Assembly: GCF_009389715.1 (NCBI RefSeq)
Contig: NC_052395.1
Location: 25,345,482 to 25,409,481, forward strand
Length of the DNA: 64,000 nucleotides
Direction: 5' to 3'
Source of the DNA: Phoenix dactylifera
Taxonomy: Eukaryota; Streptophyta; Magnoliopsida; Arecales; Arecaceae
Position numbers and translations under genes: made by a program. The notes beneath the pieces are model-generated. The model did not search any database, was not told where the DNA came from, and worked only from the letters and a program-made list of their open reading frames with translations. Positions 30,221 through 42,142 of the stretch are shown here, piece by piece; position 1 is the first letter of the stretch, and each line of letters begins with the position of its first letter.

Positions 30221-33133
30221 GTTGTCAATTTTTCTTTGATAGCGTTGAAGCTTTGTTCGGCCTCATCGGTCCACTGGAACCTTCCTTTCTTCATGCAGTC
30301 TGTTAGTGGGGCAGCAATGCTGCTGAAGTTGCGCACGAATCGTCGATAGAAGGTTGCTAAGCCATGGAAACTTCGCACCTCCGTTGCATTCTTCGAGGTA
30401 GGCCATTTTCGGATGGCTTGCACCTTCTCATCGTCGACGCGGATGCCATTGCTGCTCACAACATAGCCCAAGAACACTAGGCTAGATGTCATGAAGCTGC
30501 ATTTTCTGAGATTGAGGAAAAGTTGAGCTTCTCGGAGTGCGGTAAAGACTTGCCGTAGGTGCTTGAGATGTTCCTCCCTCGTCTGGCTATACACAAGGAT
30601 GCCGTCGAAGTAAACAATTAGGAACTTGCCAGAGAAGGGTTTGAGCACCAGGTTCATCAGGCGCATAAATGTACTCGGAGCATTCGAGAGTCCGAATGGC
30701 ATCACGAGCCACTCGTAGAGGCCTTCCGTCGTTTTGAAAGTTGTCTTCCATTCATCTCCAGAACGGATTCGTATCTGGTGGTAGCCGCTCTTGAGGTCGA
30801 TCTTGGAGAAGATCTTGGCACCTTCTAGCATATCGAGCATGTCGTCAAGGCAGAGGATGGGGAAGCGTTACTTGATGGTGATTTTGTTGATGGCGCGACT
30901 GTCGATGCACATCCTCCAGTTTCCATCCTTATTGGGGGTCAGCAGCGCTGGTACCACGCAAAGGCTCATGCTTTCGCGAACTAGTCCCTTGTGGATCAAA
31001 TCCTGCACCTGGTTTTGCAGGATCTCGTGCTCCTTGGGGCTCATATGGTAATGTCGAAGGTTTGGGAGGCTAGCACTGGGTATGAGATCGATTTGGTGCT
31101 AAATGTCACGCATGGGAGGAACGTCGTCAGGTAACTCCTTGGGCATGATGTTCTTGAAGTCTTGAAGTAGGGGGTGCACATCTCTTAGAAACTCCACTGG
31201 TTTGGCCTCCTCTCCGTTGATCACAAGGGCATAGATTTCTCCAGTGTCTTTCATATCACTTTCAAAATTATTAGGAACTAGAAAGGATCATCCCTCTACT
31301 CGAGAAGGCTTGGGACGAGTTCCTTCTCGCATAGGTCCATGGACAATCTTATGCCCATTTTTAGTGAAGGCATAAGTATTGTCTCGACCCTTATGGATGG
31401 CGTTCACATCGAACTAAGGTCTACCTAGTAGAATATGGCAGGCGTTCATATCCACTATATCACATAATATCTCATCTTCGTAATGTTTTCCAATAGAAAG
31501 AAAAACTCTACAGTGCAAAGTTACCTTGATTTCACTAATGTCTTTAAGCCACCTGATTTTGTAGGGTGTCGGGTGCGTTTCTGTAGGAAGTTGGAGCTTC
31601 TCTACCATGGATTTAGAAGCAATGTTTTCACTACTTCCGCCGTCGATGATGAGGTCGCACACCTTCTGGTTGATGGTTCATCGATTCGGAAGATGCGATG
31701 CAACTGGGAGTCAAGTTTCTGGCATGGTGCGTACATCAATCGTTGCACTACGAGGGAGAGAGCTTCCCTGTCATCCTCGTAGGTGATGGTCTTGTCGTCA
31801 TAGCCCTCCTCATCAATGCATCGTTGTGCCCCTCGTCAATGTCGTCGGCATCGGCGAGATTGGTCATCGCTTGTTTTGGGCATTGGTTGGATAAGTGCCC
31901 TGGTTGATTGCACCGGTAGCATTTAGTTCCTCGCGATGGAGCATACAGGTTGGTGGAAGAAACCCGTGTCGCGTTGTTTCCTCCGGTCAACTTGGATTGG
32001 TGATTGCCAGCCTCTTTCTTCACAACAGGTGAGGCCTCTCGAAGGGGAGCCTTTTTTTTGTTCGGGGTGAGCTCGCTTGTTGAAGTGGTTGGGGCGCCTC
32101 GTCCGTAGGCGGGGCCCTTTTGAGTAGCCCTCTCCAACTGTTTTTCAGCCCTTGTAGCTAGTTGGACCGCGTCGTGGAGATTATAGACTGGTTGGAGGTA
32201 GACCCTATCTTGGATAGGGAGTCGGAGTCCACCCACGAACCGAGCAACTTGTTGCGCTTCTGTCTCCTCCAAGTTGTAGCGAGCAGAGAACCTGTAGAAC
32301 TCGGCGGTGTAGTCATTGACAGACCGTGACCTTTGTCGACAATTTTGATATTGCTGGAAAAGGATTTGGTCATAGTCAAGGGGAAGGAATTGAGCTTGTA
32401 GCATCTTCTTCATTCGTGGCTAGAAACATTTGGGTCCTTTGCCTTGTCGCGTGCAGAAGATTTGTAGTTGCTCCCACCATGCTGAAGCGCCTCCTTTAAG
32501 CTTGTAAGCTACAAGCTTGACCTTCTTTTCCTCCGAGGTCTCCATATAGTCGAAGAAGCGTTCGACCTCCGCGAGCCAATCGAGGAAGTCCTCGATGTGT
32601 AGATGGCTATTGAAGGATGGGAGATCTACCTTCATGCAGTAGTCCCTCTCATTGCAGCCTCCGTAGCAATCACCACCCCCATAAGGGTTGCCACCACCAT
32701 AGCGATTACCATCACCATAGCGGTTGCCTCCACCCCCAAAGCGGTTTTCACCACTGTAGGGATTGTGTAGGGGTTCCTCATCGCTAGAGGAGTCGTCGTA
32801 GGGTGTGCGCGGAAAAGGACGAGCCGCGGGCTTAGGGGGAAGCAGGCCTAGAGCAGGAAGGGGAGGTTCGTCTCATTCTCTGCATCCACCATTAAGAGTT
32901 GGATCCTCATGACGAACTTGCCTTCCAAAATTTGAAGCAAGTGCTGGAGTAGAGCCGTCGTCATGAATTTGGGCAAGTCCAAGGGCTTGGGTTATCATCA
33001 CCAAAGCTTTCTGGATCTTTTCCAAATCTTGTTGCATCTTCTGTTGAGCCGCATCGAGGGTTTCAACGGTTAGCACTCCCGGAGCACTGTCCGCGGAGTT
33101 GGAGCCCCCTGATCCGTTGGTGGCACCGGCCAT
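30221..33133 (-). pseudogene. CRM gag-PR-RT remnant
   Basis: Pieces in element order: gag start at 33133 (MAGATNGSGG), gag segments 32635-32420 and 32413-31748 ending in the CCHC knuckle CYRCNQPGHLSNQC, protease (LIIDGGSS, about 31662-31414), and RT from 30840 downwards. Several frame changes and stops lie between them. The RT active site reads YFDG in place of YFDD, so it would be inactive even without the truncation. Confidence 0.8.
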
Positions 33134-33164
33134 TGGAGGGAGAGCGCCTTACTCTGATACCACT

Positions 33165-34080
33165 TGATGCAGGGGAATCGGGTCGAGGCGAGCACGTCGC
33201 CTTCGATGAAGGATGGAAAGGAAAGAGCAAGCACGTTGCTCTCTTGCTTGACGTAGAGGAAACGGGTCGAGGCGAGCACGTCGCCTTCGATGAAGGATGG
33301 AAGGGAAAGAGCAAGCACGTTGCTCTCTTGCTTGACGTAGAGAAAGCGGGTCGAGGCGAGCACGTCGCCTTCGTGAAGGATGGAAGAGAAAGAGCAAGCA
33401 CGTTATTCTCTTGTGATCGCACCAATAGAGAACTTGTGGAACAATTTTATTACTCCAAACTTCAATGATCCTAATACAAGGGAGTGGGGCCTTTATATAA
33501 TAAGGGCGAGCCACACATAAGTAGAAAGACAAGAGAAATAAAGCATATTGTAGGGCAATAATTCTAAAAATGCTGAAAAGATTCGATGGGTTGGCTGAAG
33601 TAAAAATCCTGATTCGATGGGTTGGCTGAAGCAAAAATCTTAGGGCAATAATTCTAAAAACATACTGAAAAGATTCGATGGGTTGGCTGAAGCAAAAATC
33701 TTAGGGCAATAATTCTAAAAAAATGCCGAAAAGATTCAATGGGTTGATTGGCCTTTCCTTCTTAGGTTGGATTCTCTAAACTAGGTGCAACTGAGATTGC
33801 GAGTAAGAGATTTGGAGTGGACGCTTTGGTTGGCCTTTTCTTTTTTGGCTGGATTCTCCAAACTAGGTGCGGCTGAGATCGCGGGTAGGAGATTTGAAGT
33901 AGACGCCTTGGTTGGCCTTTTCTTTTTTGGCTGGATTCTCCAAACTAGATACTGCTGAGATCGCGGGTAGGAGATATGGAGTGGATGCCTTGGTTGGCCT
34001 TTCCTTCTTTAGCTGGATTCTCCAAACTAGATGCGGCTGAGATTGCGGGTAGGAGATTTGAAATAGACGCCTGCGTCACA
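33165..34080 (-). repeat. 5' LTR of the truncated CRM element, with three internal tandem repeats
   Basis: On the plus strand it starts TGATGCAGGG just beyond the primer-binding site and probably ends GCGTCACA. It contains an 83-84-bp direct repeat (about 33180-33415, nearly three copies), a repeat built around GATTCGATGGGTTGGCTGAA (33580-33750), and a roughly 92-bp repeat containing GGCTGGATTCTCCAAACTA (33750-34075). The far end is not confirmed by a target duplication because the other end of the element is lost. Confidence 0.6.
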
Positions 34081-34464
34081 AACCAACCCTGAGGATTGAA
34101 AATTGAAATACCTTATTCTCGTGTTCTTCACTGACTCTAAGATCTTTGGATTCAAATGAATTGCTTCAGTGACTTCTAACTCGCTGACTTATATTGAGGA
34201 GAACTTCCGACTTTCTGAGTCTTAAGTTGCGGGAGTAATTCATTGTTTAGGGTACCAATGCCTCTCTTCTTACTTCTGTCTGATGTGTTTGTCTTTTTGT
34301 TTTCTCCTAAGAAACTTTTTATATTAGATTCATCATCACTTTTATTAAAAGTTTGAATCATATAGAATATAAGCTTTCTGTCAAAAATAAGAAGTGGAGA
34401 TGAATGCATGAGAAAACTTGTAATTGCAATTTATTTGAGTTACTTTAATTCCTGTATCAGATTG
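34081..34464. other. Remnant of PIG-X intron 3, left part
   Basis: AT-rich, non-repetitive sequence between the truncated CRM LTR and the Del-type insertion. Its last five bases (GATTG) are the Del target site. No gene seen. Confidence 0.6.
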
Positions 34465-36758
34465 TGTGAAGATCCGAACTGAAGTCGGCAAGGAGTGCCG
34501 ACTTCAGTTGGGTCATCGTGGTCTTCCCACGATGACCACGCCGGCCGAACGGCTAGCGAAACCCCCGCTTTCCCCCCCCCCCCCCCCCCCCTCTTCTCTC
34601 TCTCTCTCTCCCCCTCTTTCTCTCCTCTGAGAGCCTCATCCGAGCCCCATCCCTTCCCCATCCCTCTAAAAATTTGAGTTTTCCCCTCATCTTCTTCCCT
34701 TTCCTTGAGAGGTTTGCCGGAGCCACCGCCGTCGCCGGAGCCGCCAACGCCGCCGGGGTTCATCGTCGACGACCGGAGGTGAGGAAGACAACCATCTATT
34801 TGTTTCTTTTTTTTTGGATTTAAGGGGGGGAGGATTGAGTGATGTTACCGGTTGCACTTCCCCTGTTTCGGGGAAGATTTGTGAGATGCAGCCGGCCGAC
34901 GGTGGCCGGCCGGGGTCAATCCGGCCGAAATGAGTTCGGCCGGAGGTGGGCGAACAGGGGGGGACGAGTTTTGCAGCCCCGGCCTCCCTCCTTCCTCTTT
35001 TTCTTCTTTTCCTCTTCCTCTTCTCGTCCGGCGCCGCCCGTGGAGGTGGGATGGCCGACGGCGGCTGGCCGAGCGCCGCCGCCGAGGGCCACGGTCGACC
35101 GCCGAGGGCCGACCGGAGCCACCAGCCACCCCCCTTCTTCCTTTCTTCTTCTTCTTCTCCTTCTTCTTCCTCTTCTCCTTCTTTTTCTTCTTCTTCTTCT
35201 TCTTCTTCTTCCGGCTGGGTGTTTTTCCTTGCATCGATTTTCGTGCTTGATTTGTGAACCAGATCTTGGACCGGGTTCAAACTGTGAACCGGTTTCACCT
35301 ATGCTGTGAATAGGGTTTGATCCGAGTTGGAGTGAATGGGTTTTGGTTAGGGTCTGAATTTGAGTCAGGAGTTTGGGTTAGCCTGATGTGAGTACAATCT
35401 GGTTCGTCAAAATTTGATCTGATCTGGTCTGATCAGATCTGGTTTGGGTTGGGCTAGGGAACTGTTTGTGGGCTGAGTTGGGCCTGATTGGATCTGTGGG
35501 CTGGTTTGGGTTGGGCCCGAAATCTGATCTGAACCTGTTATCTGGTTTGGTTCAATTGGGCCTAATCTGTGTTGGGCCACAATTGACTTGGGTTTAAAGG
35601 GTTCTGATTTTAGGGTCTATGTTTGATCTTAGGGGCCCATTCTTGGATCTATGAACTTAGGAGTTTAAGGAATTGGAAATAGTTTAAAAATTATGTTTCT
35701 TAGTTAATTAAATAATTAATGTTTGTGTTTTAATCAGGGGTTCGTGATATCAGTGGCAGGGATTTTTAAGCGAACCCAGGTAGGTAACCTTGCTTAAAGT
35801 ATGATTTACATGTACTATGCATATGTGTGATTATTTCCAGCATATTGATATGTTTTATATTCTTGGCAGTATTATCATTTAGAAGCATGTTTTTGACTGT
35901 AAATCGATCATCTGAAAATCTATTATGCATATATATTGGTTTTGAAAACTTATGTTTATATTAAGTTTGATTGTTGGAATTTGTGGATGTGATTTTGGAG
36001 ACCGCGTGACTATTGTCTAGGATTCCCGCCAATGGGGTGGAAACGTTGGCCCTGTCGACTTGTATGAGGAGCTAGTTCCGGCACTATGGGGTGTTTTGGC
36101 TCTGCGGAGCATGCTCTGAGGAGCAGAGATTGGGGCACCCTGGGGTGCAGCACTGCGGTGCAGGGCTCCATTTGGAGCAGAGTGTTGACACTTCGGTGTG
36201 ACCATGCCACTGGGTGATGTGGCCGTAGTCATGCGGTAGATATGTGGATTATGTTATGCGTGATATGATAGACTAAGATGGTATATATATATATATATAT
36301 TACTTGAGTATCGGATTGGTTTGCGGATCATCATATTTATTTGTGCACATGACCTGTAGTTATATTGCATATGCTTTAATACATGTTATCGTGACTTTAT
36401 GCATGTTGTTACCTACTGAGCTGTTGTAGCTCATACCTGTTTTTGACATAATTGCAGGAGATGATTGATAGGGGATTCGGGAGGAGAGGACTTATGACAT
36501 TGGACATAGATAGATTTAGATTCATTTTGTCATAAGTAATTGATCTTGTAAATAAATGTTACCAACTTTATTTGAGACATTTGAAATTGAATTATTGATT
36601 TGATTATCCTAAATGATAGATTTTTAGTATTGATATTGTGATCTGATGTTGTGACTTGAGTGTCTGATTATTTCAGCCTTGCACGCCCGTGCGGTCCGCC
36701 GTGCGGGTGTGCGGCGTCTGGCGCGTCCCGGGCCTAGGTTCGGATTCGGGGCGTGACA
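34465..36758 (+). repeat. 5' LTR of the Del-type element (2294 bp)
   Basis: TGTGAAGATCC...GGGGCGTGACA. Begins with a 10-bp inverted motif pair (CTGAAGTCGGC / GCCGACTTCAG) and a second one (CATCGTGG / CCACGATG). Has a C-run near 34571-34590, CT-rich GC blocks, TTC microsatellites, a cluster of short hairpins at 36040-36230 and an AT run near 36285. Confidence 0.93.
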
Positions 36759-38559
36759 GATTTAGTGGTATCAGAGCTTAAGGTTAAGGTATCCTAGGGT
36801 TTAGGTTCAGGTAAGTGTGAGTGGGGAATTATGATAGAAAAACTATCAAAGCCTTGGTTTATAGTCACTTGAGATTGTAACATGAATGATATTATAACCT
36901 ACGGCTTAAGACCACTAGGGACTGTAGGCTTAATGGCATTAGAGTTTGACGTTTAAGATCATTAGGGATTGTGACATAAATATATCATAGTTTAAGGTTA
37001 TGATCAATTGGGACATGACAATTATATTTGGTGCTTAAGGTGTAAGATCACTGAGCATTGTGATAAAATGTATGCATCGGGTTTGGTTTTCGATGAGTGT
37101 GGAAGGAAAGTATAAATTATCTTTGATCATGATAAGAGAGGTTTGACCTAAGATTAAGTGTAGGAAAATTAATAATGGCATACCGGTTATACCATGTTCA
37201 GATATTATTTAAACGACTTGGAAGTTCAAACTTGATATGGGTTGTGATATGATCGTACTTTTGGTTTTGCTACTAATTATCAGAGTGTGATTTATACATA
37301 CATCTTCCGTATCATTGGAGTGGGCTAAGAAAGATTTTTCGTAGTATTAGTGCAGAATGTTTTCGAGGTTAAATCTGTATGGGGATTATATTTGGATTTG
37401 ACATGTTTGAATATTGTAAATCGGCATATTTCTATTAGTGGATTAAATTCTTAAGGCCATATAGTATGCAAATGGATGGAGTATTCTAATTATTTGAATT
37501 TGTATATTTGGATTGGGCTACTAAATTTTTCTTATAATTGTTGGAGACTATTGGATGTGTTAATTTGAACTCAAGTCTCGGTTTATGATCTAACTAGAAA
37601 TTTTTGTTATTGTAAAATACAAAATTGAGTAGAAATTTCGATTTTGAGATGCTTATGTGAGTTATTATGTGTAGCATTGATCATAGACATTAAGAATTTT
37701 GGTGAAAAAGAATTTGGAGGTTGATAGGGTTAATTCCTACTCATAGTGATATTGGCTCAACAGTTCTAACCCATTGAATTTGAAGTAAATTCTATTGGAA
37801 GGAAAATCAATGTAGATTTTCTGATTAAATTGCTAAAGGAATACAAGAATTACCCCTTTAAATTAAACCTAGATATTTTTGGATTCTAAGAAGGTTGTGG
37901 AGATCACGTAGTGACCTTAAACTTGACTAAAGGATTGGGGGTTAGTTATGGTAAGTATACTCTATATAAATTGAGGACAAAAAGATCTAGAGGTTTTGCT
38001 CTAGTTCTACTTGGAAATTTGAAATTTGGAGTTTTTTTAGTCTTAATGCAAAGTGATACTTTAGTCAGAAATCATTTGTGACTTTAGAGAATTAAATGAA
38101 TTAAATCAGAGTGTGCAGCGGAAGTCTGGTGGTTTGACTTATTTTGAAACTGGTTAAGATCATTAATATTTGATCTAAAAGGCATTATAATGAAATACTT
38201 GAGTTAGTTTCAGGAGAATGTTGTTGATTCTATGGATGATCTAAAGGTAGCTATGTAATTTTCACCAGTGGATCTTCTATTGTTGACAACTTTTGGGAGA
38301 ATCTTGGGCATGTTAAATTTAGCATTTACGATTGATGATTCCTTGGTTGGTCTTAGACTTGGAATGTTTTAACATAGATCTCTTATTTGTTGGAATGATG
38401 TGGGAGAAAGAAAAGAAAAAAAAAATAAATGATTATAGAATATTAAGAGGATTTGATACTAAGGATTTCTCCTATTTCTATTAAGCCAATTATGATCTCT
38501 ATGTAGAATCAAGAGAAATTAATTTCTTTGGGATATAATTATGGCATTTTAATCCAAGG
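36759..38559. other. Non-coding interior of the Del-type element
   Basis: After the primer-binding site the text is AT-rich and stop-dense in all frames, with vague repeats of 'CTTAAGxTCACTGxGGATTGTGA' type. No gag or pol similarity recognised. This is substituted or deeply decayed interior. Confidence 0.7.
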
Positions 38560-38751
38560 TTGGGAGTTTGGAATTCTTTTGAAGGAGATCAAAAGAACTT
38601 ACTACGTGTGGTAAATAGGAAGGACCAAGTTTTGAGGAGGCGCACGATTCCTTATGTAAAGGTGCAGTGGAGCAATCACAGTAAGAGAGAAGCTACTTGG
38701 GAGCTGGAGGAGGAGATGAGAGAGAAGTTTCCTGCCTTGTTCTCGGATTGA
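38560..38751 (+). pseudogene. Chromodomain tail of Del-type pol
   Basis: Encodes NRKDQVLRRRTIPYVKVQWS and EATWELEEEMREKFPALF, the C-terminal chromodomain of Del/Tekay pol polyproteins, ending at the natural stop. Upstream pol is absent. The chromodomain normally directs integration to particular chromatin. Confidence 0.85.
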
Positions 38752-38798
38752 GGTATGTTTTAATTTCGAGGACGAAATTTCTTTTTAGTTGGTTAGAG

Positions 38799-41084
38799 TG
38801 TGAAGATCCGAACTGAAGTCGGCAAGGAGTGCCGACTTCAGTTGGGTCATCGTGGTCTTCCCACGATGACCACGCCGGCCGAACGGCTAGCGAAACCCCC
38901 GCTTTCCCCCCCCCCTCTTCTCTCTCTCTCTCTCCCCCTCTTTCTCTCCTCTGAGAGCCTCATCCGAGCCCCATCCCTTCCCCATCCCTCTAAAAATTTG
39001 AGTTTTCCCCTCATCTTCTTCCCTTTCCTTGAGAGGTTTGCCGGAGCCACCGCCGTCGCCGGAGCCGCCAACGCCGCCGGGGTTCATCGTCGACGACCGG
39101 AGGTGAGGAAGACAACCATCTATTTGTTTCTTTTTTTTTGGATTTAAGGGGGGGAGGATTGAGTGATGTTACCGGTTGCACTTCCCCTGTTTCGGGGAAG
39201 ATTTGTGAGATGCAGCCGGCCGACGGTGGCCGGCCGGGGTCAATCCGGCCGAAATGAGTTCGGCCGGAGGTGGGCGAACAGGGGGGGACGAGTTTTGCAG
39301 CCCCGGCCTCCCTCCTTCCTCTTTTTCTTCTTTTTCTCTTCCTCTTCTCGTCCGGCGCCGCCCGTGGAGGTGGGATGGCCGACGGCGGCTGGCCGAGCGC
39401 CGCCGCCGAGGGCCACGGTCGACCGCCGAGGGCCGACCGGAGCCACCAGCCACCCCCCTTCTTCCTTTCTTCTTCTTCTTCTCCTTCTTCTTCCTCTTCT
39501 CCTTCTTTTTCTTCTTCTTCTTCTTCTTCTTCTTCCGGCTGGGTGTTTTTCCTTGCATCGATTTCCGTGCTTGATTTGTGAACCAGATCTTGGACCGGGT
39601 TCAAACTGTGAACCGGTTTCACCTATGCTGTGAATAGGGTTTGATCCGAGTTGGAGTGAATGGGTTTTGGTTAGGGTCTGAATTTGAGTCAGGAGTTTGG
39701 GTTAGCCTGATGTGAGTACAATCTGGTTCGTCAAAATTTGATCTGATCTGGTCTGATCAGATCTGGTTTGGGTTGGGCTAGGGAACTGTTTGTGGGCTGA
39801 GTTGGGCCTGATTGGATCTGTGGGCTGGTTTGGGTTGGGCCCGAAATCTGATCTGAACCTGTTATCTGGTTTGGTTCAATTGGGCCTAATCTGTGTTGGG
39901 CCACAATTGACTTGGGTTTAAAGGGTTCTGATTTTAGGGTCTATGTTTGATCTTAGGGGCCCATTCTTGGATCTATGAACTTAGGAGTTTAAGGAATTGG
40001 AAATAGTTTAAAAATTATGTTTCTTAGTTAATTAAATAATTAATGTTTGTGTTTTAATCAGGGGTTCGTGATATCAGTGGCAGGGATTTTTAAGCGAACC
40101 CAGGTAGGTAACCTTGCTTAAAGTATGATTTACATGTACTATGCATATGTGTGATTATTTCCAGCATATTGATATGTTTTATATTCTTGGCAGTATTATC
40201 ATTTAGAAGCATGTTTTTGACTGTAAATCGATCATCTGAAAATCTATTATGCATATATATTGGTTTTGAAAACTTATGTTTATATTAAGTTTGATTGTTG
40301 GAATTTGTGGATGTGATTTTGGAGACCGCGTGACTATTGTCTAGGATTCCCGCCAATGGGGTGGAAACGTTGGCCCTGTCGACTTGTATGAGGAGCTAGT
40401 TCCGGCACTATGGGGTGTTTTGGCTCTGCGGAGCATGCTCTGAGGAGCAGAGATTGGGGCACCCTGGGGTGCAGCACTGCGGTGCAGGGCTCCATTTGGA
40501 GCAGAGTGTTGACACTTCGGTGTGACCATGCCACTGGGTGATGTGGCCGTAGTCATGCGGTAGATATGTGGATTATGTTATGCGTGATATGATAGACTAA
40601 GATGGTATATATATATATATATATATTACTTGAGTATCGGATTGGTTTGCGGATCATCATATTTATTTGTGCACATGACCTGTAGTTATATTGCATATGC
40701 TTTAATACATGTTATCGTGACTTTATGCATGTTGTTACCTACTGAGCTGTTGTAGCTCATACCTGTTTTTGACATAATTGCAGGAGATGATTGATAGGGG
40801 ATTCGGGAGGAGAGGACTTATGACATTGGACATAGATAGATTTAGATTCATTTTGTCATAAGTAATTGATCTTGTAAATAAATGTTACCAACTTTATTTG
40901 AGACATTTGAAATTGAATTATTGATTTGATTATCCTAAATGATAGATTTTTAGTATTGATATTGTGATCTGATGTTGTGACTTGAGTGTCTGATTATTTC
41001 AGCCTTGCACGCCCGTGCGGTCCGCCGTGCGGGTGTGCGGCGTCTGGCGCGTCCCGGGCCTAGGTTCGGGTTCGGGGCGTGACA
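38799..41084 (+). repeat. 3' LTR of the Del-type element (2286 bp)
   Basis: Near-identical to 34465-36758; ten fewer C in the C-run and one more AT step, a few single-base differences (for example CGGGTTCGG against CGGATTCGG near the end). Confidence 0.93.
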
Positions 41085-41089
41085 GATTG

Positions 41090-41684
41090 CACATATGAAC
41101 TCAAGGGCTTTTCCAGCAAATGAGGTGGTTGACAGTATTGTAGTGAAATGGGTATTACCATGCATGCGTGTCTTCACATTTACAATACCTGGATGTTGAT
41201 TATGTTGTACCTTGGATTCAATAACTCAGCAACTAGTGGACAGACAATCCGTGAGCAGTTTTATTTCATTGTTCATAAATCTAATGTGTAGATTATATTT
41301 ATGATGAGGTTTTCTATTCTTTAACCTTAAATTAGAATAGTGGTCTCAAATAAATGTAAATTAGTGGGGCCAGCTCTAGTTAGACACTTTGGCTTTCACT
41401 CCTTATCCAGAGAATATTTCTCCTTTTATAGGATTGGGATCTCCTAAACTTTTTCAAATCATATTGAAGGTATCGCACCAGTTTCATATAGTTAACCTTA
41501 AGAAGAATCTCTGAACTAGCTCGTCATTTTCCGCTTAAACTTTGAAGCATAGTTTGTCCAAGTTTCTATTTACTAGTGTTCTTTGCCCTACAATTTTTGG
41601 TAGTTTAAACTTCAATCACATTTGCCAGAGTCAGTTCTGCATGTTTTGAAACATACAGTTTTAATTAGTTGATTTCATTTGCAG
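41090..41684. other. PIG-X intron 3, right part
   Basis: AT-rich host intron from the Del target site to the acceptor TTTGCAG at 41684. No element or gene recognised. Confidence 0.65.
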
Positions 41685-41963
41685 CCCCTTGACTCCAGTG
41701 GTTATGCAAGGATCGAGATAGGCCGACCAGACTTGTTCATACGCTGTAGACCAAAACAATTACAACCAGAGTTCTGTTCATGGACACTTAAAAATCTGGG
41801 TGCTGGATATGCGAAAATTGTCATGTGGCAAGTACCCTGTGGAAATGAGGCACATACAGGAATTGTATCCAGCATTACTTTTGCTACAGCACTAACGTGT
41901 GCTTTAATAATTATTTTATCAGCTATTTATTTTTCTGGGAGCAATAGTATCAAATGCTCATAA
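41685..41963 (+). CDS. PIGX: PIG-X exon 4 (PBN1 C-terminus and membrane anchor)
   Basis: Starts PLDSSGYARIEIGRPDLFIR and ends with a hydrophobic helix and a short cytosolic tail (SGSNSIKCS), stop TAA 41961-41963. A C-terminal single membrane span is the known topology of PIG-X. Confidence 0.88.
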   Translation, partial: PLDSSGYARIEIGRPDLFIRCRPKQLQPEFCSWTLKNLGAGYAKIVMWQVPCGNEAHTGIVSSITFATALTCALIIILSAIYFSGSNSIKCS

Positions 41964-42142
41964 TGATCATTAGCAGCATTGCTTTTTTATGTTATTGGAC
42001 GCCTTTTTCTCTTTCCGGTTTCTTTAAATTTGTATTAAAGGTTTCTTCATGATCATTAACAGAGGGAATATTTTCTTTTTAAAATTATTTTCTACCACTA
42101 ATCTTTGCAAACAGGGTTTTGAGGAAACTGGTTTAGTTAGTT

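Larger units (their letters stand above)
30221..34080 (-). mobile_element. Truncated CRM-type gypsy element in PIG-X intron 3
   Basis: On the minus strand: 5' LTR 34080-33165, methionine-type primer-binding site (TGGTATCAGAG, about 33163-33153), gag, protease and reverse transcriptase, then an abrupt end within the RNase H region at 30221. Everything 3' of that, including integrase and the 3' LTR, is missing. Gag and RT motifs match the CRM chromovirus group. Confidence 0.8.
34465..41084 (+). mobile_element. Internally deleted Del/Tekay chromovirus with near-identical LTRs
   Basis: LTRs 34465-36758 and 38799-41084, perfect target duplication GATTG (34460-34464, 41085-41089), primer-binding site TGGTATCAGAGC at 36766-36777. 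The 2040-bp interior lacks gag, protease, RT and integrase and keeps only a terminal chromodomain reading frame. It is therefore a non-autonomous, LARD-like derivative. I find only about three substitutions between the 2.29-kb LTRs, apart from length changes in C and AT runs, so it is very young. Confidence 0.93.
23409..41963 (+). pseudogene. PIGX: PIG-X-like gene (GPI mannosyltransferase I subunit), split by retrotransposons
   Basis: Exons 23409-23522, 23801-24182, 24264-24357 joined with 30160-30220, and 41685-41963; 930 nt including stop, 309 codons. PIG-X (PBN1 in yeast) is an ER membrane protein that supports PIG-M, the enzyme adding the first mannose to GPI anchors. The product shows an N-terminal signal peptide (WLMIFGLFFLLILTSNWACHA), the conserved ERLPIGAFADPFELQHLVHR and LPLHARYP segments, and a C-terminal membrane segment (ITFATALTCALIIILSAIYF). 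All splice phases fit and no exon has an internal stop. A Copia element sits inside exon 3; read-through reaches a stop at 24443-24445, so the membrane anchor would be lost. A TTTGCAG at 23374-23380 may be the acceptor of a 5'-UTR intron now holding the solo LTR. Confidence 0.85.

Noticed and set aside
34687..35309. Glu/Lys-rich, Ser-rich and Phe-rich open frames in the Del-type LTR, repeated at 39011-39633
   Set aside because: They come from CTT/TTC microsatellites and GC-rich LTR sequence, open on several frames at once.
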